From an uncultured Bacilli bacterium (lineage in GTDB: Bacteria; Bacillota_I; Bacilli_A; RF39; UBA660): 7,180 bases of DNA. A model generated the notes under the pieces. That model was not told the DNA's origin, did not search any database, and saw only the letters and a list, made by a program, of their open reading frames with translations. The position numbers were made by a program, and so were the translations under genes. The DNA lies in assembly GCA_934130265.1 (NCBI GenBank), contig CAKOYC010000060.1:1-7180 (forward strand), in the 5' to 3' direction. This document shows, in pieces, positions 1 to 5,313 of the stretch (its first letter is position 1; every line of letters begins with the position of its first letter).

Positions 1-274
1 AGAAGAAACAGAAGGAATACCAATTATTGAAGCTTGTGCTATGAAGTGTCCTATACTAGTTAGAGATATTGAAATATTTAAAGACTGGTTTATGGAAGAT
101 GTAGATGTTTATAAAGCTAAGAATGTAGATGAGTTTGTTATTAAGACTAAAAAAATAGTAGAAAATAAACTACCATCATTAACTGATAATGCTTTTAAGA
201 AAGCTAAAGAAAAAGATATTAAAACAGTCGGTAAACAGTTAAAAGAAGTTTATCAAGAAGTATTACAAAAATAA
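1..274 (+). CDS. GT4-family glycosyltransferase, C-terminal fragment (glycolipid-synthase-like)
   Basis: The reading frame is open from base 2 at the window edge, so this is the last 90 residues of a larger gene. The ATG at 41 is an internal methionine: the residues before it (EETEGIPIIEACA) form the conserved E-x7-E nucleotide-sugar motif of GT-B fold, GT4 glycosyltransferases, and no ribosome binding site precedes it. The stretch that follows, VRDIEIFKDWF, resembles the VRDIPV...W segment I associate with Gram-positive diacylglycerol glucosyl- and galactosyltransferases (CpoA/LafB type). These enzymes act at the inner membrane face and build the glycolipids that anchor lipoteichoic acid. 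The tail is Lys/Glu-rich and probably helical, and ends KEVYQEVLQK. The family call is firm; the exact acceptor and sugar are inferred. The gene ends in a hairpin shared with the convergent SEDS gene. Confidence 0.8.
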   Translation, partial: EETEGIPIIEACAMKCPILVRDIEIFKDWFMEDVDVYKAKNVDEFVIKTKKIVENKLPSLTDNAFKKAKEKDIKTVGKQLKEVYQEVLQK

Positions 275-300
275 AAGGATTAACCAAACAATCCTTTTTT
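273..300. terminator. Bidirectional rho-independent terminator
   Basis: The 9-bp perfect stem AAAAGGATT (273-281) / AATCCTTTT (290-298) has an 8-nt loop and runs into T's on the plus strand. On the minus strand the same stem is followed by TTTTATTTTTG. It overlaps the last bases of the glycosyltransferase stop codon and the last codons and stop of the opposing SEDS gene, so one element can end both transcripts. Confidence 0.8.
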
Positions 301-1431
301 CTTATAACTATATTGATAATTAGAATGTTCTTCTCTAATATTTAGAATGATTCCAATTAAAATCATATAAGATAATAAACTACTACCACCATAACTAATA
401 AAAGGTAAAGTAATACCTGTAATTGGAAGTAAACCAATAGTCATACCAATATTTTGTATTTGTTGAAAGATAAGCATACCAATTATTCCTGCTAAGACGA
501 ATTTATCGGTTAAAGGAATTTTTTTAATAGCAATAAAGAATAACTTTCCATCAAATAGTAATAATAATAATAGAAATAAAAAACAACCTAAGAGTCCAAA
601 ATTACTAGCGAAAACAGCAAAGATAAAATCAGTACCAGACTCTGGGAAATAAATAGGTGTCTTATTATAACCATGTCCAAATACCCCAGCAGAACCAATA
701 GCGGAAAGAGCATTTTCAAGTTGTAAGCCACTACCACTTTTCCAGTTAAATACTCTTTCAAATCGGTAGTATAAATTATTACCAAAGATAGAAACAAATA
801 ACTTTTCACTAGTAAAATAACAACCTAAGACTAACCCAATTGCTAAAAGAATAATTCCTCCTAGAATAATAAACCATCTTAATCTAATACCTGATGCAAA
901 TAACATAGAAATATAAATTATAAAGTAGATAATAACAACTCCTGTATCAGGCTCTAGAAAGGTTAAAATACTAGGTATTAATACTACTATAAAAGTCTTT
1001 AATAAGAACATAAACTCTTCCTTTATACTAGGCTCTTCATAATCTAATCTAAAGTTATTAATCATAGTACCGAGGACTAACATTAAACTTATCTTGGTAA
1101 ACTCACTAGGTTGGAAACTACCAATCTTTGGAATAATAAACCAACATTTACTATTATTAATAGCTGGGGCAAATAACAAAAGACACAAAAGTAGTAAATT
1201 ACACAGAATATAAAAAAACCAAGCATTTCTATATAAGTACTCATTCTTAACCTTAAAAATTATAAAGACGAGTAATAAACCAACTCCATACCAAATAACT
1301 TGTTTTAAAGCTAAATTGCCAACATCACTTGGTAAATAAGTAAGGGCACTATTAATAGTAACCACACTAATTAGGAAAAAGATAAAAACAAATCCTAATA
1401 TACTATAATCTATTTTATTTTTCTTAAACAT
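280..1431 (-). CDS. SEDS peptidoglycan polymerase, FtsW/RodA/SpoVE family (most RodA-like)
   Basis: This 383-residue polytopic membrane protein has about ten hydrophobic segments and full family length. SEDS proteins polymerise glycan strands from lipid II on the outer membrane face, working with a class B penicillin-binding protein. Diagnostic motifs are FQPSEF (106-111), EPDTG (160-164), the SEDS signature PESGTDFIFAVFA (263-275) with the probable catalytic Asp268, and NIGMTIGLLPITGITLPF then SYGGSS (327-351). EPDTG, MLFASGIRLRW and NIGM look more like RodA than FtsW, but SpoVE or a paralog cannot be excluded. The start is fixed by AGGTGGA (plus-strand 1435-1441) just upstream of the ATG. 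No penicillin-binding protein lies next to it in this window. It is transcribed alone from an extended -10 promoter, and its 3' end forms part of the shared terminator. Confidence 0.93.
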   Translation of the reverse strand: MFKKNKIDYSILGFVFIFFLISVVTINSALTYLPSDVGNLALKQVIWYGVGLLLVFIIFKVKNEYLYRNAWFFYILCNLLLLCLLLFAPAINNSKCWFIIPKIGSFQPSEFTKISLMLVLGTMINNFRLDYEEPSIKEEFMFLLKTFIVVLIPSILTFLEPDTGVVIIYFIIYISMLFASGIRLRWFIILGGIILLAIGLVLGCYFTSEKLFVSIFGNNLYYRFERVFNWKSGSGLQLENALSAIGSAGVFGHGYNKTPIYFPESGTDFIFAVFASNFGLLGCFLFLLLLLLFDGKLFFIAIKKIPLTDKFVLAGIIGMLIFQQIQNIGMTIGLLPITGITLPFISYGGSSLLSYMILIGIILNIREEHSNYQYSYKKKGLFG

Positions 1432-1455
1432 ATATCCACCTCACAAGCCATTATT

Positions 1456-1485
1456 ATTATATCAAATATTAGCAAATTTTATTAA
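1456..1485 (-). promoter_or_regulatory. Sigma-A-type promoter of the SEDS gene (extended -10)
   Basis: On the minus strand the -10 is TATAAT (plus 1456-1461) preceded by TG one base upstream, giving the extended -10 TGATATAAT. The -35 is TTAATA (1480-1485; 4 of 6 to consensus) at an 18-bp spacing. Transcription would begin near 1449, leaving a leader of about 18 nt that contains the AGGTGGA ribosome binding site. Confidence 0.7.
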
Positions 1486-1519
1486 GAAAAACATAAAATT
1501 AATTAGGAGGTTAAAAGAT

Positions 1520-1846
1520 ATGAAGAATTTACCACCGATTTTTAAAGTGAGTAATAATATCTCTAGCAATAATACTAGTTATTATAAATCATCTAGTGTT
1601 AATAAAATGCCAGTTATTAAACAAAAAGAAGAGGAAGAACAAGCAAGTATTGAAGATAAAATTAATGCTATTTTTAGAACAAGAGGTTATCCTTTTAATA
1701 TACCAGTTACTATTTCTTTTGCCGGTAAAACAGTTAATACCTTTCTAGCTGCTAGAACTAGTAGTAGTATAATAACATTAGATAATGAAATTATTCCTAT
1801 AGCAACAATTACATCTTTAAAAATAAAAAAAGCTCATCAATCGTGA
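1520..1846 (+). CDS. Hypothetical protein, Ser/Asn-rich N-terminus and beta-rich C-terminus
   Basis: I do not recognise this 108-residue protein. A perfect AGGAGG (1505-1510) lies 9 nt before the ATG, and the frame ends in a terminator hairpin, so it is very probably a real gene. Residues 1-35 are Ser/Asn/Lys/Tyr-rich and look disordered. Residues 36-52 are acidic and probably helical. Residues 57-104 alternate hydrophobic and polar residues as in a small beta domain, with GYPFN, VTISFAGK, FLAARTSSSIITLDNE and IIPIATITSLKI. No signal peptide, membrane segment or cysteine is present. The C-terminal pattern superficially resembles small Sm-like or SH3-like barrels, which is speculation. It lies convergent with the spore coat operon, so a spore-related role is possible, but nothing in the sequence proves it. 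Confidence 0.75.
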   Translation: MKNLPPIFKVSNNISSNNTSYYKSSSVNKMPVIKQKEEEEQASIEDKINAIFRTRGYPFNIPVTISFAGKTVNTFLAARTSSSIITLDNEIIPIATITSLKIKKAHQS

Positions 1847-1858
1847 TGAAGCCTTTTT
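1826..1858. terminator. Bidirectional rho-independent terminator
   Basis: The core stem TCATCA / TGATGA encloses the loop ATCG. It extends through GC/GC past a bulged A and then through an A-run/T-run. On the plus strand it ends in CTTTTTT. On the minus strand it ends in GCTTTTTTTATTTTT. The TGA stop of the 108-residue gene (1844-1846) is inside the stem, and the stop of the opposing coat gene (1858-1860) sits at its edge. Confidence 0.8.
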
Positions 1859-2271
1859 TAAACTCCACTTACAAAAGTATCTGCTAAACATTTTATTGCT
1901 GAAACACAATCTAGATTAATTGTAAAAAAGGAATTAGTACTTAGGTAAGGTTCTTCACTATTAGTTACAGGATTAGGAGCAAGAACTCTACAAGTACAGC
2001 AATTATCTTCCATATTTTCAATTCTAAAGACACTTGATGTATTACTTGTTTCTCCTAAAGTATAAGGAAAAGTCCAAAGTGTTCCACTCATACAATTATA
2101 GAAGTTGATAGGTCTTGTGTTATAACAAACAAGATTTGGTGTAGGACCTAAATATGGTTTATCACAACCACCTTCATCACAACAAGAATCTTTTTTTTCT
2201 TGTAGGCAAAGAATAGTGTCTAATATATTTGTTAAGCAGTTTCTTTTAGAATCATCTTGACTAAAACACAT
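1858..2271 (-). CDS. CotY/CotZ-family spore coat protein (second gene of operon)
   Basis: This 137-residue cysteine-rich protein has 13 Cys, at 2, 12, 22, 30, 31, 36, 49, 60, 91, 92, 94, 122 and 128. It shows the CotY/CotZ pattern: a helical N-terminus with ILCLQ, a Cys cluster ending GCDKPYLG (34-42), CYNTRPINFY (49-58), SSVFRIE (79-85), CCTCRVLAPNP (91-101) and a Cys-bearing TINLDCVSAIKCLAD (117-131). In Bacillus these proteins make disulfide-linked lattices in the outer coat, crust or exosporium base. There is no signal peptide, as expected for assembly in the mother cell. It lies 17 nt behind the upstream paralog, with GAAAGG before the ATG, so the two are almost certainly co-transcribed. 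Several Cys positions differ from the paralog, which suggests distinct cross-linking partners. Confidence 0.9.
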   Translation of the reverse strand: MCFSQDDSKRNCLTNILDTILCLQEKKDSCCDEGGCDKPYLGPTPNLVCYNTRPINFYNCMSGTLWTFPYTLGETSNTSSVFRIENMEDNCCTCRVLAPNPVTNSEEPYLSTNSFFTINLDCVSAIKCLADTFVSGV

Positions 2272-2288
2272 AATATCTTTCCTTTCTT

Positions 2289-2693
2289 TTATAAACTATC
2301 AATGATAATATCAGCAAGACAGCTAATGACACAAATACAGTTTAAATTAATAGTTATAAATTGATTAGTTGCAAGATAACTTCTTGTTAAATCACTTTGA
2401 TCAGGGTTAGGTTCTAGTATTCTACATTTTACACAACAGCCATCTACACTTTCTACTCTAAAGACACTTGATGTTTTATTATTACCTGCTACTTGATAGT
2501 TAGCTGTGAAGATATTTCCACTTGCTGTATAAAATGTTACCGGTCTAGTATTATAACAAATGATAGTAGGACTTCCTCCTAAGAATGGTCTAGTACATGA
2601 TTCATCATTACAAAGTTCTCCACAAGAGTTTTTCTGTAAAATATCAATTACTTTTAATAATTTAGAAAAGCAACAGTTTTCCTTTGTATTCAT
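2289..2693 (-). CDS. CotY/CotZ-family spore coat protein (first gene of operon)
   Basis: This is a 134-residue paralog of the next gene with 12 Cys, at 7, 8, 24, 28, 33, 46, 86, 87, 90, 119, 121 and 125. It shares CYNTRPVTFY (46-55), SSVFRVE (75-81), CCVKCRILEPNP (86-97) and TINLNC (114-119). The longest open frame begins three codons upstream at a GTG, but that GTG is part of the ribosome binding site itself (AGAGGTGG, plus 2699-2706). The ATG at 2693 lies 5 nt past it and is the better start. The product should be a structural coat or crust protein made in the mother cell late in sporulation. That timing is supported by the sigma-K-type promoter upstream. The two paralogs probably arose by tandem duplication and have diverged considerably. 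Confidence 0.9.
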   Translation of the reverse strand: MNTKENCCFSKLLKVIDILQKNSCGELCNDESCTRPFLGGSPTIICYNTRPVTFYTASGNIFTANYQVAGNNKTSSVFRVESVDGCCVKCRILEPNPDQSDLTRSYLATNQFITINLNCICVISCLADIIIDSL

Positions 2694-2698
2694 TTTAT

Positions 2699-2706
2699 CC
2701 ACCTCT
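2699..2706 (-). promoter_or_regulatory. Ribosome binding site that decides the first coat gene's start
   Basis: On the minus strand this reads AGAGGTGG, followed by ATAAA and the ATG at 2693-2691. The in-frame GTG at 2702-2700 is contained in this Shine-Dalgarno sequence and so is unlikely to be used as a start. Confidence 0.85.
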
Positions 2707-2750
2707 TATCTATTATCTAATATAAGGTATTCTAGTAATTTCTATTTGTG

Positions 2751-2764
2751 TAGGTAGTTACCTA
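2751..2764. promoter_or_regulatory. Palindrome TAGGTA-GT-TACCTA at the coat operon transcription start, possible GerE-type operator
   Basis: A perfect 6+6 inverted repeat with 2 bp between the arms lies about 7-20 bp past the sigma-K-like -10, at the predicted +1 region. Read on the minus strand, ATATAGGTAACT matches the published GerE consensus RWWTRGGYNNYY at every position. The opposite arm has one mismatch. In Bacillus GerE is a LuxR-type regulator of sigma-K genes, including cotYZ. A site over +1 would fit repression or fine-tuning better than classical activation. The loop is too short for a stable RNA hairpin, so a DNA-binding site is the more natural reading. Confidence 0.4.
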
Positions 2765-2770
2765 TATTGC

Positions 2771-2797
2771 TATTTTATGCTAAAAAAAGATTAATGT
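2771..2797 (-). promoter_or_regulatory. Sigma-K-type sporulation promoter of the coat operon
   Basis: On the minus strand the -35 element AC (plus 2796-2797, within AAAC) is followed by exactly 16 bp and then CATAAAATA (2771-2779). This matches the sigma-K consensus mAC-N16-CATANNNTA completely. Transcription would begin near 2764, giving a leader of about 70 nt. No equally good sigma-A promoter is apparent for this strand. It supports late, mother-cell expression, as known for coat genes of this family. Confidence 0.7.
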
Positions 2798-2810
2798 TTA
2801 CGAAAAAGTT

Positions 2811-2839
2811 TTGCATTTTAGTTAATAACTATTTATAAT
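2811..2839 (+). promoter_or_regulatory. Probable sigma-A promoter of the ClpX-like gene
   Basis: TTGCAT (2811-2816; 3 of 6 to the -35 consensus), a 17-bp spacer and a perfect TATAAT (2834-2839). Transcription would begin near 2846, leaving a leader of about 77 nt. It lies back to back with the coat operon promoter, whose -35 is 14 bp away. Confidence 0.6.
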
Positions 2840-2871
2840 AAGAACTAAGAGTTACCATGATAGTAGTTCTT
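2840..2871 (+). repeat. Inverted repeat AAGAACTA / TAGTTCTT at the start of the ClpX-like transcript
   Basis: Two perfect 8-bp arms (2840-2847 and 2864-2871) are separated by 16 bp. The left arm begins directly after the -10 box and covers the predicted transcription start. It could be a repressor operator, or a 5'-leader hairpin if transcription begins at or before 2840. No U-tract follows the right arm, so it is not a terminator. Confidence 0.45.
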
Positions 2872-2909
2872 TGGAATAATTTGGGTTGGAGAATAATATT
2901 AGCTATAAT

Positions 2910-2915
2910 AAGGAG
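2910..2915 (+). promoter_or_regulatory. Ribosome binding site that decides the ClpX-like start
   Basis: AAGGAG lies 7 nt before the ATG at 2923. The in-frame ATG at 2857 has only a weak purine run upstream and would add a hydrophobic 22-residue extension, so 2923 is preferred. Confidence 0.85.
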
Positions 2916-2922
2916 AATTATT

Positions 2923-4551
2923 ATGGATGAAGAATTTTATGTTACAACAATATTAGAAAGACACTATTTAGCAAAAAATACCTTTGCCTTTAGTATTTTG
3001 CATTGTGCTACAGGAAATTATGATAAAAAGACAGGAATTTTTACGGATGATATTAATGGAGAAGAGTATTGTTCAATAATTGATATGTGTCAATTAACAT
3101 CAGAGGTACCTTATGCTTTTAATAAAGTTATTAATGTTGATGAATTACAAGAACTCTATGGGGAAACTGACGATGACTATGATGTTATTAAAAAATATGA
3201 AGATGATATAAAAAACTTTGTTTATATTGTTAGAGTAGTAGATGGTGTACCTGGGTGTTTTGTTATTAATTTTGCTGATGGCAAAAAGGATGATGAAAAC
3301 TATGTTGAGGATACTGAAAATACTGTTTTGGAAAATAATGTTACTAGTAATGTTAAGGAAACTATGACTCAAAAGGAACAACTTGATTTAGTAGAGAAGG
3401 AAGTTGTCTCTGGTGTTTACTCGGCTAGTCAATTGAAACTTTTAAAAGATAGTATTAAAAAAGATATAGATAAATATAAAAGTATTACAGATTTAATTAA
3501 TGAAAAGTTAGAGGAAAAAGAAGATACTACTGATGATGATTTATTAGACATTAATAAAATATATAAAAAAATTACAAAGACATTAATTGCTCAAGATGCT
3601 CCAACTAGAAGATTGCTAGTAGAACTTGCTAGAAAGATAACTGATACTGATGAGGAACTAAAGAAAAATAGACCAGGTATATTAATAACTGGTTCAACTG
3701 GTGTAGGAAAGACTAAATTATTAAGTTTAGCAGCAGAAAACTTACATTTACCTTTCATGATAGTAGATTCAACTCAGCTTACTATGCCTGGCTATGTTGG
3801 AAAAAGTATCGAAGGATCTTTATGGGATCTTTATGTTAAATGTGATAAAGATAAAGATAAGGCAGAACATGCAATAATATACTTTGATGAAATAGATAAG
3901 AAAGGGTCAGATTCTAAGTCTGATGTAGCAGGACAGGGAGTTTTAAATACACTATTAAAATTTTTAGATGGAGCTACTTATACTGCCTGTGCTAATCCCC
4001 AACAATTATTACCAGGAAGTTTTACAGATATAGATACTTCGAAGATGATAATATTAGCAGGAGGAGCCTTTGCTGATCTTTATGAAAAATTTAATAATAG
4101 GAAAGAAGCAGTTGGTTTTAAGACTAGTGGTAAAAAAGAAAAAGCTGAACCTACAATTGAAGACTTTTATGATGTGGGTATGCCAAAAGAATTTATGGGA
4201 AGATTTCCTACTATTATTCATTTAAATGATTTAAGTAAAGAAAATTTAAAAGATGTATTTACTAAGTCAGATGAGTCTCCTCTTTTAAGAGAGAAAGAAC
4301 ATTTTAAGAAGGTAGGGGTTAAGTTAACTGCTACTGATGATTATATAGAAGCTATTGCTAATAAAGCTTATCAATTAAAGTATGGAGCAAGAGGGTTAGC
4401 TGGTCTTACTTTAGAAAGTACTTGGATGGCTTATGATGAAGTGGCTACAAATAAAGATAAATATAGTGAAGTAATTGTATCAAAGGAAACTTTTGATGAT
4501 TCATCTAAGTATAAATTGATTGAAAAAAATAAGAGATTAGTAAAAAAATAG
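2923..4551 (+). CDS. ClpX-like AAA+ unfoldase with novel N-terminal region
   Basis: This 542-residue cytoplasmic ATPase has a ClpX-type C-terminal half. Walker A is GSTGVGKT (257-264), the pore-1 loop GYVG (290-293), Walker B IIYFDEID (318-325), then GQGVLNTLLKFLDG (337-350), DTSKMIILAGGAF (371-383), EFMGRFP with probable arginine finger R427, and sensor-2 GAR (488-490). Such hexamers unfold proteins using ATP and usually feed ClpP. VGF (397-399) sits where ClpX carries its [LIV]-G-[FL] ClpP-docking tripeptide. Two ClpX features are missing: the zinc-binding N-domain with its Cys pairs, and the RKH motif of the pore-2 loop, where ACANPQQ (355-361) stands. Residues 1-120 form an unrecognised, probably globular domain, followed by an acidic linker and probable helices (121-215) before the ATPase. 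HslU is the alternative relative, but GYVG, PQQ...DTSK and VGF favour ClpX. Substrates and partner protease are unknown. Divergence from the coat operon hints at a sporulation link. Confidence 0.85.
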   Translation: MDEEFYVTTILERHYLAKNTFAFSILHCATGNYDKKTGIFTDDINGEEYCSIIDMCQLTSEVPYAFNKVINVDELQELYGETDDDYDVIKKYEDDIKNFVYIVRVVDGVPGCFVINFADGKKDDENYVEDTENTVLENNVTSNVKETMTQKEQLDLVEKEVVSGVYSASQLKLLKDSIKKDIDKYKSITDLINEKLEEKEDTTDDDLLDINKIYKKITKTLIAQDAPTRRLLVELARKITDTDEELKKNRPGILITGSTGVGKTKLLSLAAENLHLPFMIVDSTQLTMPGYVGKSIEGSLWDLYVKCDKDKDKAEHAIIYFDEIDKKGSDSKSDVAGQGVLNTLLKFLDGATYTACANPQQLLPGSFTDIDTSKMIILAGGAFADLYEKFNNRKEAVGFKTSGKKEKAEPTIEDFYDVGMPKEFMGRFPTIIHLNDLSKENLKDVFTKSDESPLLREKEHFKKVGVKLTATDDYIEAIANKAYQLKYGARGLAGLTLESTWMAYDEVATNKDKYSEVIVSKETFDDSSKYKLIEKNKRLVKK

Positions 4552-4578
4552 GAAAAGAGTATTTAGTCTTTTCCTTTT
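4551..4578. terminator. Bidirectional rho-independent terminator
   Basis: The perfect 8-bp stem GGAAAAGA (4551-4558) / TCTTTTCC (4567-4574) has an 8-nt loop and is followed by TTTTCTT. On the minus strand the stem is followed by TATTTTTTT. The stem begins at the last base of the ClpX-like stop codon, and the stop codon of the opposing protease gene (4563-4565) lies in the loop. Confidence 0.85.
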
Positions 4579-5306
4579 CTTAATGATAAAGTTTTTTGAA
4601 AGTTAATTTCTTCTTGTTTAGCTGATGATTCATAATCATAGCAAGGATAATTTTTCCCGAGAAAGGGATATAGATCAATTCCATGTCTATACTCATGAAT
4701 ATTTATCAACATAGATTTTAGGTTAGTGATTGGTGGTACACAAACTCTAATTTCTTTAAGTGTATTTTTATCTGTAATAGGATAACATCCATAGAAACTA
4801 GTATCATCTAGATTGCTATCAAGAGTCTTAGTGTGATCAAATAAGTAATAGATAGCATCTTCCTTATGATAATAACTTAATAGATCTTCCTTTGATAAAG
4901 TAAGTCCAATTACTTCTTTTTTAATGGAATCATCTGTTATCAGAGAAGACATAGACTTGGTGGGAAAAGAATAACTCTTTTTAGATTCAAGAGCATCCAA
5001 GTATTCTTCACCTAATGAATTAAACTGCTTGAAAGTAGCTTCATTTACTAAATCAAGTTTATCTAATAAAAAGTATAATGTGTCAAAGTCTTTTATTTTA
5101 TCAAAATTAGAAACTAGATAACTAAGAATAGCATTTTCTTCTTTTGTTATTAATAAATAATCCTTTAAATTAGTAAGTAGAACTTTTCTGTTCTCTTTAT
5201 CATCACCATTTGCTAAAGATATAAAATAAGTAGTTAAATAACTTTTAGTAAGTGATAAGAACTCTAATCTATTTAAGTGTTTGTTTTGTTTTAACTCTTT
5301 TATCAT
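4563..5306 (-). CDS. Putative HExxH zinc metalloprotease
   Basis: This 247-residue protein belongs to no family I can name. Its C-terminal part contains HEYRH (204-208), a fit to the HExxH zinc-protease motif. The motif sits in a hydrophobic-to-polar helix (SMLINIHEYRHGIDLYPF), as is usual. E226, in DYESSAKQEE, could be the third zinc ligand of a gluzincin-type site, with E232 or E233 as alternatives. Residues 1-110 look helical and charged. There is no signal peptide or membrane span, so the protein is probably cytoplasmic. The longest frame starts seven codons upstream, but AGGAGG (plus 5314-5319) lies 7 nt before the ATG at 5306. The upstream ATG also lies above the predicted transcription start. 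The gene is divergent from the two-component operon and convergent with the ClpX-like gene. Peptidase activity is inferred from the motif alone. Confidence 0.75.
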   Translation of the reverse strand: MIKELKQNKHLNRLEFLSLTKSYLTTYFISLANGDDKENRKVLLTNLKDYLLITKEENAILSYLVSNFDKIKDFDTLYFLLDKLDLVNEATFKQFNSLGEEYLDALESKKSYSFPTKSMSSLITDDSIKKEVIGLTLSKEDLLSYYHKEDAIYYLFDHTKTLDSNLDDTSFYGCYPITDKNTLKEIRVCVPPITNLKSMLINIHEYRHGIDLYPFLGKNYPCYDYESSAKQEEINFQKTLSLRKGKD

Positions 5307-5313
5307 AAAATTT

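Noticed and set aside
588..809. 73-codon minus-strand open frame
   Set aside because: It is a shadow within the SEDS gene, which has clear family motifs in another frame.
1492..1499. CATAAAAT as a sigma-E or sigma-K -10 box for the 108-residue gene
   Set aside because: The nearest ATATT-type -35 is 21 bp away, too far for sigma-E, and no AC lies 16 bp upstream for sigma-K. It is also very close to the ribosome binding site.
1844..1846. TGA read as tryptophan (mycoplasma-type code)
   Set aside because: All recognisable tryptophans use TGG, and this TGA lies in a terminator hairpin at a sensible gene end. Spore coat genes also argue against a Mollicutes code.
2694..2702. GTG start three codons upstream for the first coat gene
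   Set aside because: The GTG is inside the Shine-Dalgarno sequence AGAGGTGG that serves the ATG at 2693.
2560..2757. 65-codon plus-strand open frame opposite the first coat gene
   Set aside because: It is antisense to a well-supported coat gene and its promoter, with no ribosome binding site or recognisable motif.
2904..2909. TATAAT box just before the ClpX-like ribosome binding site
   Set aside because: It abuts the AAGGAG, so transcription would start within or after it and lose the ribosome binding site. The upstream hexamer TTGGGT is also poor.
2857..2922. N-terminal extension of the ClpX-like protein from the ATG at 2857
   Set aside because: It adds a hydrophobic 22-residue segment with only a weak ribosome binding site and overlaps the inverted repeat. 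AAGGAG sits at ideal spacing before 2923.
3145..3381. 78-codon minus-strand open frame with hydrophobic runs
   Set aside because: It is antisense to the ClpX-like gene; the hydrophobicity follows from reading AT-rich acidic codons backwards, and no ribosome binding site is evident.
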